A stretch of DNA of 64,000 nucleotides, taken from contig OZ026615.1 in NCBI GenBank assembly GCA_964020975.1, forward strand, positions 35,935,355 through 35,999,354, read 5' to 3'. The notes beneath the pieces were generated by a model. It worked only from the letters and a program-made list of their open reading frames with translations. It did not search any database and was not told the origin of the DNA. A program made the translations under genes and the position numbers. Positions 28,888-39,939 of this stretch are shown one piece after another. The stretch comes from Hermodice carunculata (taxonomy: Eukaryota; Annelida; Polychaeta; Eunicida; Amphinomidae). Every line of letters starts with the position of its first letter. Position 1 is the first letter of the stretch.

Positions 28888-31800
28888 CAGGAGTGATGCT
28901 GCGACTGGAAACTGTGTTTTTCCCAAAATTCTACCTTATATTCAGCCTGAGCCTCATTTTGGGGGTTGTGACCTAAACATTCCAAGCTTGCTACCCCAGC
29001 AACTGTATTTCACGGCGCTCAAGCTCTTTATTTTCGTTCCAAAGTATTAAGGGGGGTTTCAATTTCGAAATAAGGATGGCCTATAATGCGCTAGTGACCG
29101 TACCGTCCTCGCGAACTTCACGCGACCTCTACCTAGGCTATCCTTTATTCATTAAATATCTCACCCCTTTTTGTCAAACAGGAGACTGTGGCAGTCCTGT
29201 GCTCAGATGATCGTGAATGCACAGACGGGGTCTTGTAACGTCTAGAATTATATCCAGAGATGCCAACTGTCCCTCATCTTTAGGGACAGATTTTAACCAC
29301 ATTTACGGTTTTTGTCCCGTATTAAAACTGCCTATTTCTCATTAATTACTTGTTAAATATGCTCTGTACCTGATGTTCTCACTTAAATGTCTCTGAAATG
29401 GCATTTTGAATGTTGGCATCTCTGTAGATCAAGGTCACGTTTCCTTGGGACCATCATATTGTGTAGATATCTAAGAGCTGCACAATGGTTCTCAACTGAC
29501 CACTCAAAACAATGGTTCAATAGTTCTCCAGTTTCAAATCAAAACACCAATTCACTGACGTAGTCATGTGACATTGGGACATGGGTCAAGATCGGCCATG
29601 TACATCTAATTATTAGCCCCTAAACAGGACCATCACCACGAGTAACATGAAAATTTATGGCTGAAATATATATCCAACATCATGAGAAATGCGCAAGTAT
29701 AAGTAGAGTGTCCTTTGATCTTGAATTCATGACCTTTTTCATTATCCATGTGCACTGTCAAGCTGATCCTTTTGGAGGTAACATCGCTGTTTGCAATGTC
29801 AAAGTCTTTACGCACAAAGTTCTGGCGCCCTCGGAGTGATGTGTAATAGCAACCATGGGCCCAGGATCCACCAAATGAAATTTGAGAAAAATCTCTTAGG
29901 CCTTTAGAGGGTATCGCCGTAACAAAGGAAGGTTCGGATGCATGGACGTATAAACGCAGGAAATTACGGAGGGATAACCCGCAAACACAATGCCTCCCTG
30001 AATTTACTGGAGACGGCATAAAAAGTAAAAAAAAAAAATCAATCGCTTGAACAATTTTTTGGGGACGTGACTAAGCAGTTTGAAACAAGTTTCTGAAGAG
30101 TTGTCAAATAAAAATAAAAACAAAACACAAATCATAAAAAAGAGTCGTTGGAGCATGAATACTCGATCAAATGTGGTGAAGACGCACCCAAGGTAGACCC
30201 CCCCCCCCAAGTTTCTGGAGGATCCGATCAATGATTTTAGAGAAATTAAACTGTTGACTTAATGATTGAATTACGTAGTAATTCTGGACAGTCCCTTACG
30301 GAAGATCCACTAGGCGTTGACCAAGGTCAACTCTTGGTGGGCTCCTGGAGCAAAATTTTGCTGTTGCACTGATGTCCATTCGTATCTATTTTCAAAAACT
30401 TAATCCACGACACCCCGAGTTTACACAAGGACATAAACTGGTTGGTGCTAACCCTGCCTAGGCAACAGCTCTGCGCGTTTTCTAACGGCTGGATTCATTC
30501 TACTATGAAAACCCTTCTCTTCCCCTCTCTCCGTGAATCGTTGTCACTTTAGCTACTTCTTTTTCCAGCGAGGCCGCCTACATACTTTCAAGACAAACTT
30601 GGATGCAACATTTAAGATAGTCTTCTTGCAATTATTTTCCCACATAAACCAACAACATGCCACGCGTCGTTTATCGCAGTGTTAATTGATTCGATCATGT
30701 ATTTTGTATTTGTATTTGTATTTGGCTTCAACACTATTTCTTTGGAGGATTCTGAGCGTGTTCCTTTCAAGCAAAAAATCTCAACATTGTCTCTGCTGCA
30801 CTAAGTACATGGACACCGGTCTCTTGAGAAGGCATTGCGGCGGTCAAAATTGAATTGCTATTGCAAAGCAACATATACTCCGGAGTAACAGTGTATTTAG
30901 AATTACTGGAGAACACACACCCATGAGAACACAAGAGCGTCACTCGACACCGTGAAATGCACCCTGTGTATTTTTTCAATAAGACTGCCACATCAGAATG
31001 ATTGTTTATTGTTTATTCACTAATCTTTATACACATGTACATCAGTCATAATTTAACATATGTAGAATATAGGAATTCGACGGTTTTTTGTTACTGCAAC
31101 AATTAACGAGAAACACCAACAAGAATTACCAACGTAGCCTTCCTAGAGTGTAAATAGTGAAGTTACGCTATATATGAATCTGTTTAACTAATCATCTTAA
31201 CACTATTCCATTTTATTCTAAATATACATATTTAGTGAAACCGTAACAAGAAACTGGTATCCTATAAGCAAACAACTGCACCAAAGTCAAGTCACGTGGA
31301 CGGGCTTAAACAATAGCGAGCACACATATGCTTTAATTAGAATCTATTTTCTGCTACCTTATTAATAGATTATAACCGTAAGCACGCATAGCCATAATTA
31401 TTTCATTATAATGGACTCACTTCACCAAGTACAATTTTTGCTGTGTTCAGGTTCGAACAATTCGGCAATTTTTAAGACAACCGAGTCGTATTAATGGTCA
31501 CCACGATAAGAAAACAACACACCGCTACCGAAACTATTATGACAAGTGTTTCAAATTATTTCGACGTTGCAACCAATCTTATATTTGTGAATAGTCGATG
31601 TATTGATCCAGGAAAAAGCTAAAATGCCACTTGATTAATCAAAACAAAATGCCATTTTAATCGTTCCCATCTAATTTAGCTCAGGCCAGGAGAAAATGAA
31701 ACAACTCGTATGTGCGCATAAATACCTGTTTGTACGTAAAGCGGACATCAAATGACGTCATTGCCATCGGAAACGAACCGGCACACCGTGCAGCCGTCTC

Positions 31801-32596
31801 CCACAGCCCATTGTTATATCAAGCACCAAACCATAGGATATATATTTTAGTGCAATTGAAAATTGCACTCTTTTTGAAATGATCCTTCATAAACAGACCT
31901 TGCCTATTTTGGATTGTGGAGGTTTATCGTGCCATGTCATCATGCATGGCTGCGTCGCCGTAAGTCGAGACAAAGCGACCAGCAAGTGTCACTTAATCTG
32001 CAGGAAAACATGTAATGTAAGAGAAATCTATACCAATGCACATTCACCGATTTATCAACAACTACATCAGCGTATCGAGTACCGATAAACAATGAATAGA
32101 AGGGACAAGCATATTTGTAAGTATCAGGTTTGAAAAAATATATAGAGACTAAATCCTCTTTTACCGTGGTAAACAACAATAAATATCACTCATTGTACGA
32201 TGTAACATGAATGTATCTATATTCATGTCAAAAACAGTCTCAACAGTTACGTCTATCACCTTATAAACACAATAACCATTATTATTGCGGTAAAGAAGAC
32301 TGGGAGTAATGTTATGCCACTGTATACGATAAAATGCAAACATGATCAACGATCGCTCCATCCTTTTTCTCTTTATCAGTCCATCTTTCGGAGGGCTTTT
32401 ACACAGAATGACCATCATAAAAGTGTATTTTATCATAATACTGTAGTTCCTTCACTCTTGAGCCACAACGGACGCTTACCCACTAAAACCGCTCGAAAGC
32501 GCCCAAATGTGAAATGTCGTCTGCTTAAATTTGTAATTAGAAATTTGAATGAAAGTTGTGACGAGTCCTGTCAACGGTAGCATGATGCCCCAGGTA
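28888..32596. other. Mostly unique spacer
   Basis: Only the solo H1 head at 29180 is recognised. The 128-codon minus-strand frame at 30019-29633 has no identifiable domain. Confidence 0.55.
29180..29240 (+). repeat. Solo H1 head fragment
   Basis: GGAGACTGTGGCAGTCCTGT followed by GCTCAGATGATCGTGAATGC matches the first 60 bp of H1 heads at 36.2, 37.2 and 47.6 kb. No modules follow. Confidence 0.55.
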
Positions 32597-32647
32597 AACA
32601 GCTTTCCTTGACGTGGATTGAGCCCACCCTCTGCAAGGAAAGCTGTT
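32597..32647 (+). repeat. Inverted repeat, 14-bp perfect arms
   Basis: AACAGCTTTCCTTG (32597-32610) and CAAGGAAAGCTGTT (32634-32647) with a 23-bp spacer. It sits in otherwise unannotated unique sequence. Confidence 0.8.
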
Positions 32648-33132
32648 GACTTAGGCTTGTCCTAACTTGGAAAGGGTTAAGCACCGTCTCCCAAAGATAT
32701 AACTATGAGGTTCACAACCAATTAAGGCTGCTACGTGATTTGAACTCCATACTATATGGGCCACATTCAAGTTTGGTCACAGTCCAACACAAATACATTT
32801 TCCCCTTTACAATGATTTCTCAACATATTTATACGAACGTTGGTTTAACAAAGCTATAGGGGACTCTTCGACATCAAATGTTTGCACCTTCTTTCCAGAT
32901 ACTAGTACTCTATTGCAGTTCCACTCTTCTTCGTTCCAAAGCTGGGTCTTGTGCACAGCCAACGTGCAGAGCAAATAATATTCATGTACAAACGCCAGGA
33001 TCATGATGATCCTGTGCTCTGCTGACTGGAATCTCTGCTTCTGCAATAACAAACTTTACTGTTCTTTTCATGTTCTCTAATATTACTTACCAATATTAAG
33101 CCACAAGTTTAATTTTACCAAGGTATATGCAA

Positions 33133-33395
33133 TATTTCAATTCGACCTTTCAAGACCGCTCATGGTAAATGTAAGAACACCAAAAGAAACTCCACATGCA
33201 CATTCCTATTAACGTTTAGTAGTATCCATGGGCATAAATCTACCTTTAACATGATACACGCCAATTTGTCAGTTTGACTTTCCAGGGTCACTCAGGGTCA
33301 AAATTAAAAACACCAAAGGAATCCTCATTGGATACTCTCCTATCGGTGTTCAGTAGTAAGCATGGGCTGGGATCCACCATTAACAAGATTAAAAC
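33133..33395 (+). repeat. Two-copy diverged tandem repeat, period about 135 bp
   Basis: Both units carry a .TTTGACTTTCCAG/.TTCGACCTTTCAAG start, AACACCAAA.GAA, a CCTAT..GTTTAGTAGTA-type segment and CATGGGC...ATC.ACC.TTAAC. The copies are old and no coding frame is kept. Confidence 0.55.
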
Positions 33396-34699
33396 CAATG
33401 TCAGATTCGCTGAGTCAGCTTGAATAGCACTTAGCACTACTATACATGCATCACCATCAGAAGATGCAAAACAACAGAAAAAATTGCACCTAGTCGCCAA
33501 AATGTAAACCAGGTAAATCTACAAGAAAAACAATTGGCCAAGTGTTTCCTGAGAAGAAAAAAATATATAAAAAAAGTAAAGAAAAAAACCCCAGAGAATT
33601 GTTACATCATCATCTCTTTCGCAAATTCGATAGAAGTCTACACATTTGTGTATAAATCAGAACATTCCATCTAACGGTTCTTGAGAAGAAGGCGCTTAGT
33701 CTAACGGATGAATCGACAAACGGATAATGGGCGCACACGGATTTGTACGTTCCGATGACTGACAAGTCAGCAGAACGAAATATCAACATAAATATTATTC
33801 ACACTCACAGATAATATGGAGGAAAAAGTTAGGAAAACACAGCAGTATGTGTGGCCTTTAATGGCCCATTAAACCGTTTAAACCAATGGCCGATGATCGT
33901 TCACTTAGCAAAATAACGCCACAGGAATGGTTATTCCTGAAAATGGGAATGTGATTTGGCATTTACTTTCATAAAATATTTGACCTGCTTATGGAATGCA
34001 AGAGTTTGATAATCGTATAAGACGGAGTGTCGTGTTCAGACAGGCGAGACTAGTGGGATCATTTACGACAATTTCATCCCAGAAATTCTCATCTATTTTT
34101 AACACCAACATTTAACGAGAACTTGCCGACCTATTCACTGTTTACATGAAGACTCGATATTATTATGTCGTGGACGATATAAATGCATATTATAGTTTGT
34201 TAATACAGAAAGGTATAAAAAAAGTCCCCATATATTGCACACTTGACGTTTCTCAATGTGATGACTCCCATTAAGTATGTATTACGTGGATGAATAATTT
34301 TCAACACCATGAAAATCCATGTATGTATTTGAGTGATTTTTGTGGCAATACGTTGCATGACAAAACAATCCAAAAATTGTCTTAAAGTAGCAGTTTATCT
34401 TCAGTTTGAAGCACGGTTTCAACATTTCTTGCATAAACCTTTCAAACTATTGTCACTTGAAGCACTGCGTAATGACACAAACCTAACGTCCCACAATTCT
34501 AATATTTGTTGTGTCTCTACTTCGTTGTTTATATATACAACTACCCAAGTGCTCACCCACAATAAAGATATTCAATTATTAGTCATACTTTTCTGTTTGC
34601 TGATTTTGAAACGTACCATGCTAACATTGCACATCCATTTGATATGATCAATGATATTAAAGTAGCATGTGGGAAAATATAACGGTCGGAACGACCTTT

Positions 34700-35090
34700 A
34701 GACCCTCTCAGCCAAAGTAAAAATGTGATGATCCCTGGTGACCTTGAAAATAGGTCATGATCGCGGATTGTCGACTCACCAAAGTTTGTAATGAGATGCT
34801 TCGACAGTTCAAATTTTAATGATAGCAGCTCAATTTGTTCCAAAGTTACCGCGTCTGCAATGGTCAAAATATATTGATTAGTGGTAGCCCAGAAAATGAG
34901 TCCAGGTCACTGACCTGGACTCATTTTCCATCCTAGCTTCTAATAAGGTGCTTCTACAGTACACGTTTCATGATAGTAGCTCAATTTATTTAAAAGTTAT
35001 TGCGTCTACAAGGATAACAGATGGAATGACGGACGCACGTACAGACATGACGACGACAATACCCCGTCGGCCAAAAGGCCAAGGGGTAAA
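34700..35090 (+). repeat. Third dispersed repeat type, ending in a GGCC hairpin
   Basis: Two related stretches (CAGCTCAATTTGTTCCAAAG near 34828 and GTAGCTCAATTTATTTAAAA near 34976) surround a perfect palindrome at 34892-34928. The block ends GACGGACGCACG and a hairpin at 35061-35087 with ACCCC/GGGGT outer and GGCC/GGCC inner stems. A matching tail (TCGGCCT, CATA, AGGCCGA, then AGGGTAAC) is at 57047-57070. Non-coding. Confidence 0.5.
34892..34928. repeat. Perfect 18-bp-arm palindrome with an IR-1 core
   Basis: Arms of 18 bp (GAAAATGAGTCCAGGTCA and its exact complement) separated by one base at 34910. The centre, 34904-34916, reads AGGTCACTGACCT, an ideal inverted repeat of nuclear-receptor half-sites spaced by one base. 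Confidence 0.9.
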
Positions 35091-35704
35091 AAAAAACCCT
35101 GACTCTTGTCACCTCTCCAAATCCTGAAGCCTTTTCTGGTCGAAATAAGACAGAATCAACTATCTTCCTTAGCGCAAGTTGGGCTCATTTTCCCGCCAAG
35201 GAGAGTTAATCGCGTCAGACGTGTTACCATGTATAGTCTTATGGTAACTGTCACCAAAATGTCTCCCACTGAAGAGAAACCCAAGCCTGTTAAGAATATG
35301 CGAACTTTTGTAATTAACCACAATGTAACCAAGCACCCAAAGAATTACATGTACACAAAAACGGGGAAAGGTGGCAAATTAAGTATTTGTTATAAATCAC
35401 TATATATCCAAAGTAAATAAATGTCAGTGCAATAATTGCAGGTCAGTTAAGAAATAACAGATTACACAGAATCTGGTCACGCTTAGGTGGAACCAGTCCA
35501 CCGGAAAACAGAGGAAAGTATGGGGTTTTGTTAGCTGCACTGTATCAGAAATTTAGTTTTTGGTTTGTTTTTTTATTTCACTTTCTAAATAAACTGTCTG
35601 TGGTCCCGATCCCGTCATTTCAAATCCGCATCATGCTGAAAAAGGTCGACTAATTCCGGTACGGTAAGGTGTCAAAGAAAGTGACGGTCTGTATGGTATG
35701 TGCA

Positions 35705-35710
35705 TTTATT
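35705..35710 (-). promoter_or_regulatory. Candidate poly(A) signal of the bZIP gene
   Basis: AATAAA on the minus strand, about 95 nt downstream of the bZIP stop codon. A second AATAAA lies at 35577-35572. Position fits a short 3'UTR; neither is proven without transcript ends. Confidence 0.35.
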
Positions 35711-35805
35711 TACACTTAATTTTGTTTCTGTTGGTGCTCTATATGGATGAGGCTGGTATACTGAAGCCATTTAATTCGCATTCATTAGCCTGGCGACTTC
35801 CATAT

Positions 35806-35976
35806 CTAAACGGGCTGCTCAATGACATTATTCTGTGGATATTTGACTTTGAGTTTACATACAGATGTCTGTTCTAAATGAGATCGCAGAATTTTCTCCA
35901 GTCGCTCCTTTTCCTTCTCCAGCTGGTGTATCTCGTACTTCAGTCGTGTCGATGTGCACTGCTCATCTAACATCTC
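35806..35976 (-). CDS. bZIP transcription factor, last coding exon (leucine zipper and C-terminus)
   Basis: Seen: after a good acceptor (TTTCAG, ending at 35977) the minus strand reads 56 residues from EMLDEQ to NNVIEQPV and stops with TAG at 35808-35806. Joined in phase 0 to the exon at 39334-39200, it aligns without gaps to the FOS zipper: the heptad leucines in RLK, QLE and RLE coincide, as does the closing His in ILRSH. The second heptad Leu is replaced by Glu (EMLDE), which would weaken or bias dimerisation. The tail SHLEQTSVCKL resembles the H-x-x-x-C end of FOS, ATF3 and BATF zippers with a three-residue insertion. Inferred: an obligate or preferential heterodimer partner, as FOS is with JUN. 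The reading frame continues upstream into the intron, so the splice junction, not the longest open frame, defines the exon. Confidence 0.85.
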   Translation of the reverse strand, partial: EMLDEQCTSTRLKYEIHQLEKEKERLEKILRSHLEQTSVCKLKVKYPQNNVIEQPV

Positions 35977-38900
35977 CTGAAAGTTACAGAAATACATGAG
36001 TGATATTTTTATGCACCTCAAGGAAAAGGGGACCCATTGACCTGAATCTTTCTCTAATCGCCACATTTGGCATACGAAATTAATTATCCGTGTCAATCGA
36101 AGTCGACTTTCCCACTTGTTTTCCTTTAAGTTATAACATCCATTCTGACAATAGCCTCCGTACACATGAAAACAATAGGACTGTGACAGTCCTGTGCTCA
36201 GCTGACCGTACATCTACCGACTGAACTGGGCCTGTGAACTTCAGAATGATATGAAGGTCAACTTGTTTAAGACCATAATCACCGTTGCTAGCATGAATAT
36301 ATGCACTAACCGATTTTTCCGAATTTTGATAATTTGTTAAGAATCAGAAAATCACACCAGTACCATATAGTGAACATATTTGGTGGGGATCAAGTCCACT
36401 AACATATCAAATAAGTCTGAAGAGGATCCAACTAACGGTTTGAGAGAAAAAGTCCAGAAAAGTAAAAAAAAAAAATCGTTAAAAAAGGGGACGGGTGATC
36501 ACAGCGCCACTTGTTGAACAAAATTGATGTCTAGAGCCCCCCACCCACCCCACCCCCACCAAATGTCCCAAAGCAATTTCAAAGCAAGTGGCTGTACGGT
36601 TTTGGACAAGTTTTCCTCAGATTTTGCTAAGAAATGAACAGAAGAGTTCATAAAAAATCCAAAAATCATTTGACCATTTGAACAAAATTAGCAAAGACCA
36701 ATCCAAGGCATATCCCAACGAAGTTTGAAGTGAGCTTGGCTGACTGTTTTCAAGAAGTTAAAATGTTACCATTGCAATCCCTATTGACTTACATTGTAAT
36801 CAATGGGGACGCATGCATTAAATGACAAGTACATAAATTGAAAAAAAATCGTTAAAATCTGAGATGCTGAAAATCATCACCTAGTGGAAAAATTAGTTTG
36901 ACCCTTCCACAAGCTGCCATTTGCACCAAGTTTCAGAAGAATCTAAGTAATAATTGTTTTGGGGAAGAAGTCAAAAATAGCTTTAAGACTCGAAAATCTT
37001 TGGCCTGTAGGATAGGCAGAATTTTTTTAAAGATTTTGCCAAAAAATTCATAAAAATACCGAAATTCATAAACACCCACCAAAGTTACATCTCCACCAAG
37101 TGTGAAGTAAATCTGCATGAAGGTTTGAAGAAGAAGAAGAAGAAAATGTGAATTTCCATTGTAATGCCTATTGACTTGCATTGTAATCAGTGGGAATATA
37201 TGCACTGACCGTTAACAATATAATAAGAGGACTGTGACAGTCATGTGCTCAGCTGATCCTACATGCACAGACTGAAGTGGTCTTGTGAACTATGACATCA
37301 AGGCAACCTCTCTTTCAGACCATGATCACTGTTGCCAATGTGCATATCCAAGGTACATTCCACCAAGTTTCAAGTGGGTCTGCTTGATTTTTTTTTTTTT
37401 TTTGAGATGAATTCAAAAATATGAATTTCCATTGTAATCCCTACATGAAAAGAATGCATGCATCAACCAACAAGCAACCGAATTGGGGAAAAAATCGTTA
37501 AAAATTAGGCACCAAAAACAAAGTAACAACTAGGAGTCCATAGGAATGTTCCTGTGTGGTATCAAAGCAATTGGGTGAGAATTTTTGGAGAAGATTTTTT
37601 TAAGATTTGGCAAAAAAAAAAAAAAAAATCATAAATAATACAAAAATCATTGGAGCCTGACCATTTGACCAAACTTGGTAGAGACTCACACAAGGAACAT
37701 CGGAGAAGCAGTCGAAAATGCGAATAAGCATTAGAATGCCCCTTGACTTACATAGGAATCAATAGGAAAGGTGCTTTTACCGACAAGTACCCAAATTGAA
37801 AAAAATTGTTCCAAATCAGGAATACACAGCAGTGCCACCTGGTGAACAACATTGCTGGCCTTTCCACAAGGAACATATCCACCAAGTTTCAACTTAATCT
37901 GGGTGACGGTTCTGGAGAAGAAGTCAATTATAGCGAAAACACACAAAAATCATATGAAATAAATACAAATTGCAGCGCCACCTGGTGACCAAATTGAGAA
38001 CCAAGAGTCCCTAGGAGTGTTTCTGTGTGATAGCAAAGCAGTTGGGTGAGTGGTTTTGAAAAGGAAGATTTTTTAAGGTTTGTCCACAAAAAGAACAAAA
38101 AAAATTCATAAAAAATTTCCAAATCACTGCAGCACGACCATTGGAACAAACTTGGTAGAGACACAATCCAATGTACATTGTTACAAAGTTTGAGTGAATC
38201 TGGATGACAGTTTCTTCGGAGAAGTAAAAATGTGAATAAGCATTAATCTGAGTGACAGTTCTAGAGAGGCAGTCGAAAATAGCAAAAACACACAAAAATC
38301 ACATAAAATGGAAAAATAGCAGCGCCAACTGGTGAAAAAATTAAAAACTATGAGTTCCTAGGAGTGTTCCTATGTGATATCAAAGCAATAGGGTGAGCGG
38401 TTTTGGAGATGACGATTTTTTAAGATTTGCTCAAAAAATGAACAAAAATGTCATAAAAAAAATCCAAAAAAATCACTGGAGCGTGATCACTAGAACAAAG
38501 TTGGTAGAGGTCCACCAAAAGTACATTGCTACCAAGTTTAAAGTCAATCTGGCTGACGCTTTTAGAAGTTGAGAATGGCGAAAGCACATAAAAAAATCAT
38601 AGCAAAAAAAGTTTGTTAAAATACAGCGCAACCTGGTGAACAAGTAAATCCCTAGGAGTTTTCATGTGTGGTATTTACGCAATTTGGTGAGCGGTTTCAG
38701 AGAAGAAGAGTTTTTAAGATTTGCTCAAAACAGAACAAAAAAGAAAACATAAAAAATAAAAAAATCACTGGACCATTGAAGAGACTTTGTTGAAACCCAC
38801 TCAAGGTAGATCTCCACTAAGTTTGAAGAGGATCTGGCCACCGGTTTTGGAGCAAAAGTCGAAATGTGAACTTTGTACAGACGGGTGACGGACGGCTGAG

Positions 38901-39199
38901 CTTTCTGAAAGCTCAGCTGACTGATAAGTCGCCTTAGCTAAAAATGCATAAATAATCCCCAAACCACTGAAGCACGACCATTTGAGCAAAGTTGGTAGAG
39001 ACCCAACCAAGGTACATTGCCACCATTTAATTGCTGATTGCTGATATGTTTGCCCTAATGAAAGCCTGCACATCTTCATTCAAACGGAATTGTCATGGAC
39101 GGCTGCTAAACAGTCCAATAAATTCCACATGGATTCTCTTAAATAAAATTAATCACTGGGTTTTCACAATTTTACAATAAAGCACCGGGTTTTTCTTAC
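35977..39199 (-). other. Intron of the bZIP gene, filled with family H1 repeats
   Basis: The 3,223-bp interval runs from a GTAAG donor (39199-39195) to a TTTCAG acceptor (35982-35977) and separates two exons whose products fit one bZIP domain. About 36174-39050 is made of H1 modules (described separately), with two H1 heads at 36174 and 37217 and one tail at 38896-38945. The intron position matches FOS/ATF3 genes, so the intron is probably old and the repeat filling recent. Confidence 0.7.
36174..39050 (+). repeat. H1 family block inside the bZIP intron
   Basis: Two heads (GGACTGTGACAGTCC at 36174 and again near 37220) each followed by GCTCAG(C)TGA, then repeated modules containing CCACCAAGTTT, AATCTG..TGACGGTT.TGGAGA and GCGCCACCTGGTGA. 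The tail at 38896-38945 holds a 21-bp palindrome (CTGAGCTTTC, T, GAAAGCTCAG) and CTCAGCTGACTGATAAGTC. A further truncated module follows to about 39050. Multiple partial copies overlap, so single insertions cannot be fully separated. Confidence 0.75.
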
Positions 39200-39334
39200 C
39201 TTGACGAGCACCCTAGACTGTTCTCGTTTCCTCAGGCGGCATTTCTGCGCTGCTTTGTTGTTGATATCTCGGCGCCTTTGTTGTTTACGCTCTGTTGTTG
39301 GATCTGCCCCTCGTTGATAGTCTTTTTTCTTTAT
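39200..39334 (-). CDS. bZIP transcription factor (FOS/ATF3/BATF-like), exon encoding the basic region
   Basis: Seen: on the minus strand a 135-nt segment reads 45 codons without a stop, flanked by AG at the 5' side (39335-39336) and GTAAG at the 3' side (39199-39195). It encodes a lysine/arginine-rich stretch with the core INNKAAQKCRLRKRE. The bZIP signature N-x-x-A-A-x-x-C-R is intact, with the invariant Asn and Arg eight residues apart. Known: bZIP proteins bind DNA as dimers through this region in the nucleus; FOS reads NKMAAAKCR, ATF3 NKIAAAKCR and BATF RIAAQKSR at the same place. The exon ends in phase 0 at the position where FOS and ATF3 genes also have an intron, at the start of the zipper. 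The AAQK core is BATF-like and the Cys is FOS/ATF3-like, so the subfamily is open. The acceptor has a weak pyrimidine tract, so the 5' edge is less certain than the donor. No start codon lies in this exon; upstream exons must lie beyond 39334 and were not found. Confidence 0.85.
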
Positions 39335-39619
39335 CTACAATGTTAATTTTGCAACACCTTGTGAAGAATACCTTTGCACAGTTCAGTTCATTCCAACGAG
39401 TCATAGTATACAACATTTATTCCACATTAATTTGACCGTTACCCGCTGAACGATTGCCAAAGGAACTCAATATTAAGGATCAACTTGGAAAGGAACAAGT
39501 CAGTTTAGGCAAGTGACTGTTGTCTTTTCCTAAATTAGAATTGGTTTCTTTACGGAAGAGTCCCGAATGGAGCAGTGTCATGCCATCTTTGGCTCCTTCC
39601 ACACTGGAGACCGGCTGGA

Positions 39620-39888
39620 TCAGTAAAGTAAGAGAGCTGTGTGAACAGCCCGTCCTCAGCTGACCTTGATATTCAACCCATACGAAGTCCCACTCTGGTC
39701 TGAGGGTACCCAGAAGTGTTCCTATGTAAATTCGAAGCAATTTGCCAAGCGGTCTAGGGAAAAATGTTGTAAATTTGCCAAATATGAAAAGAAATCATTA
39801 AAATTCCTCCAATAATCGATAGAGTGTGACCATTTGAAAAATAACAACAACAACAAAAAAACCAAAAAAAAAACAAAAAAAAAAAAAA

Positions 39889-39939
<51 letters not shown>

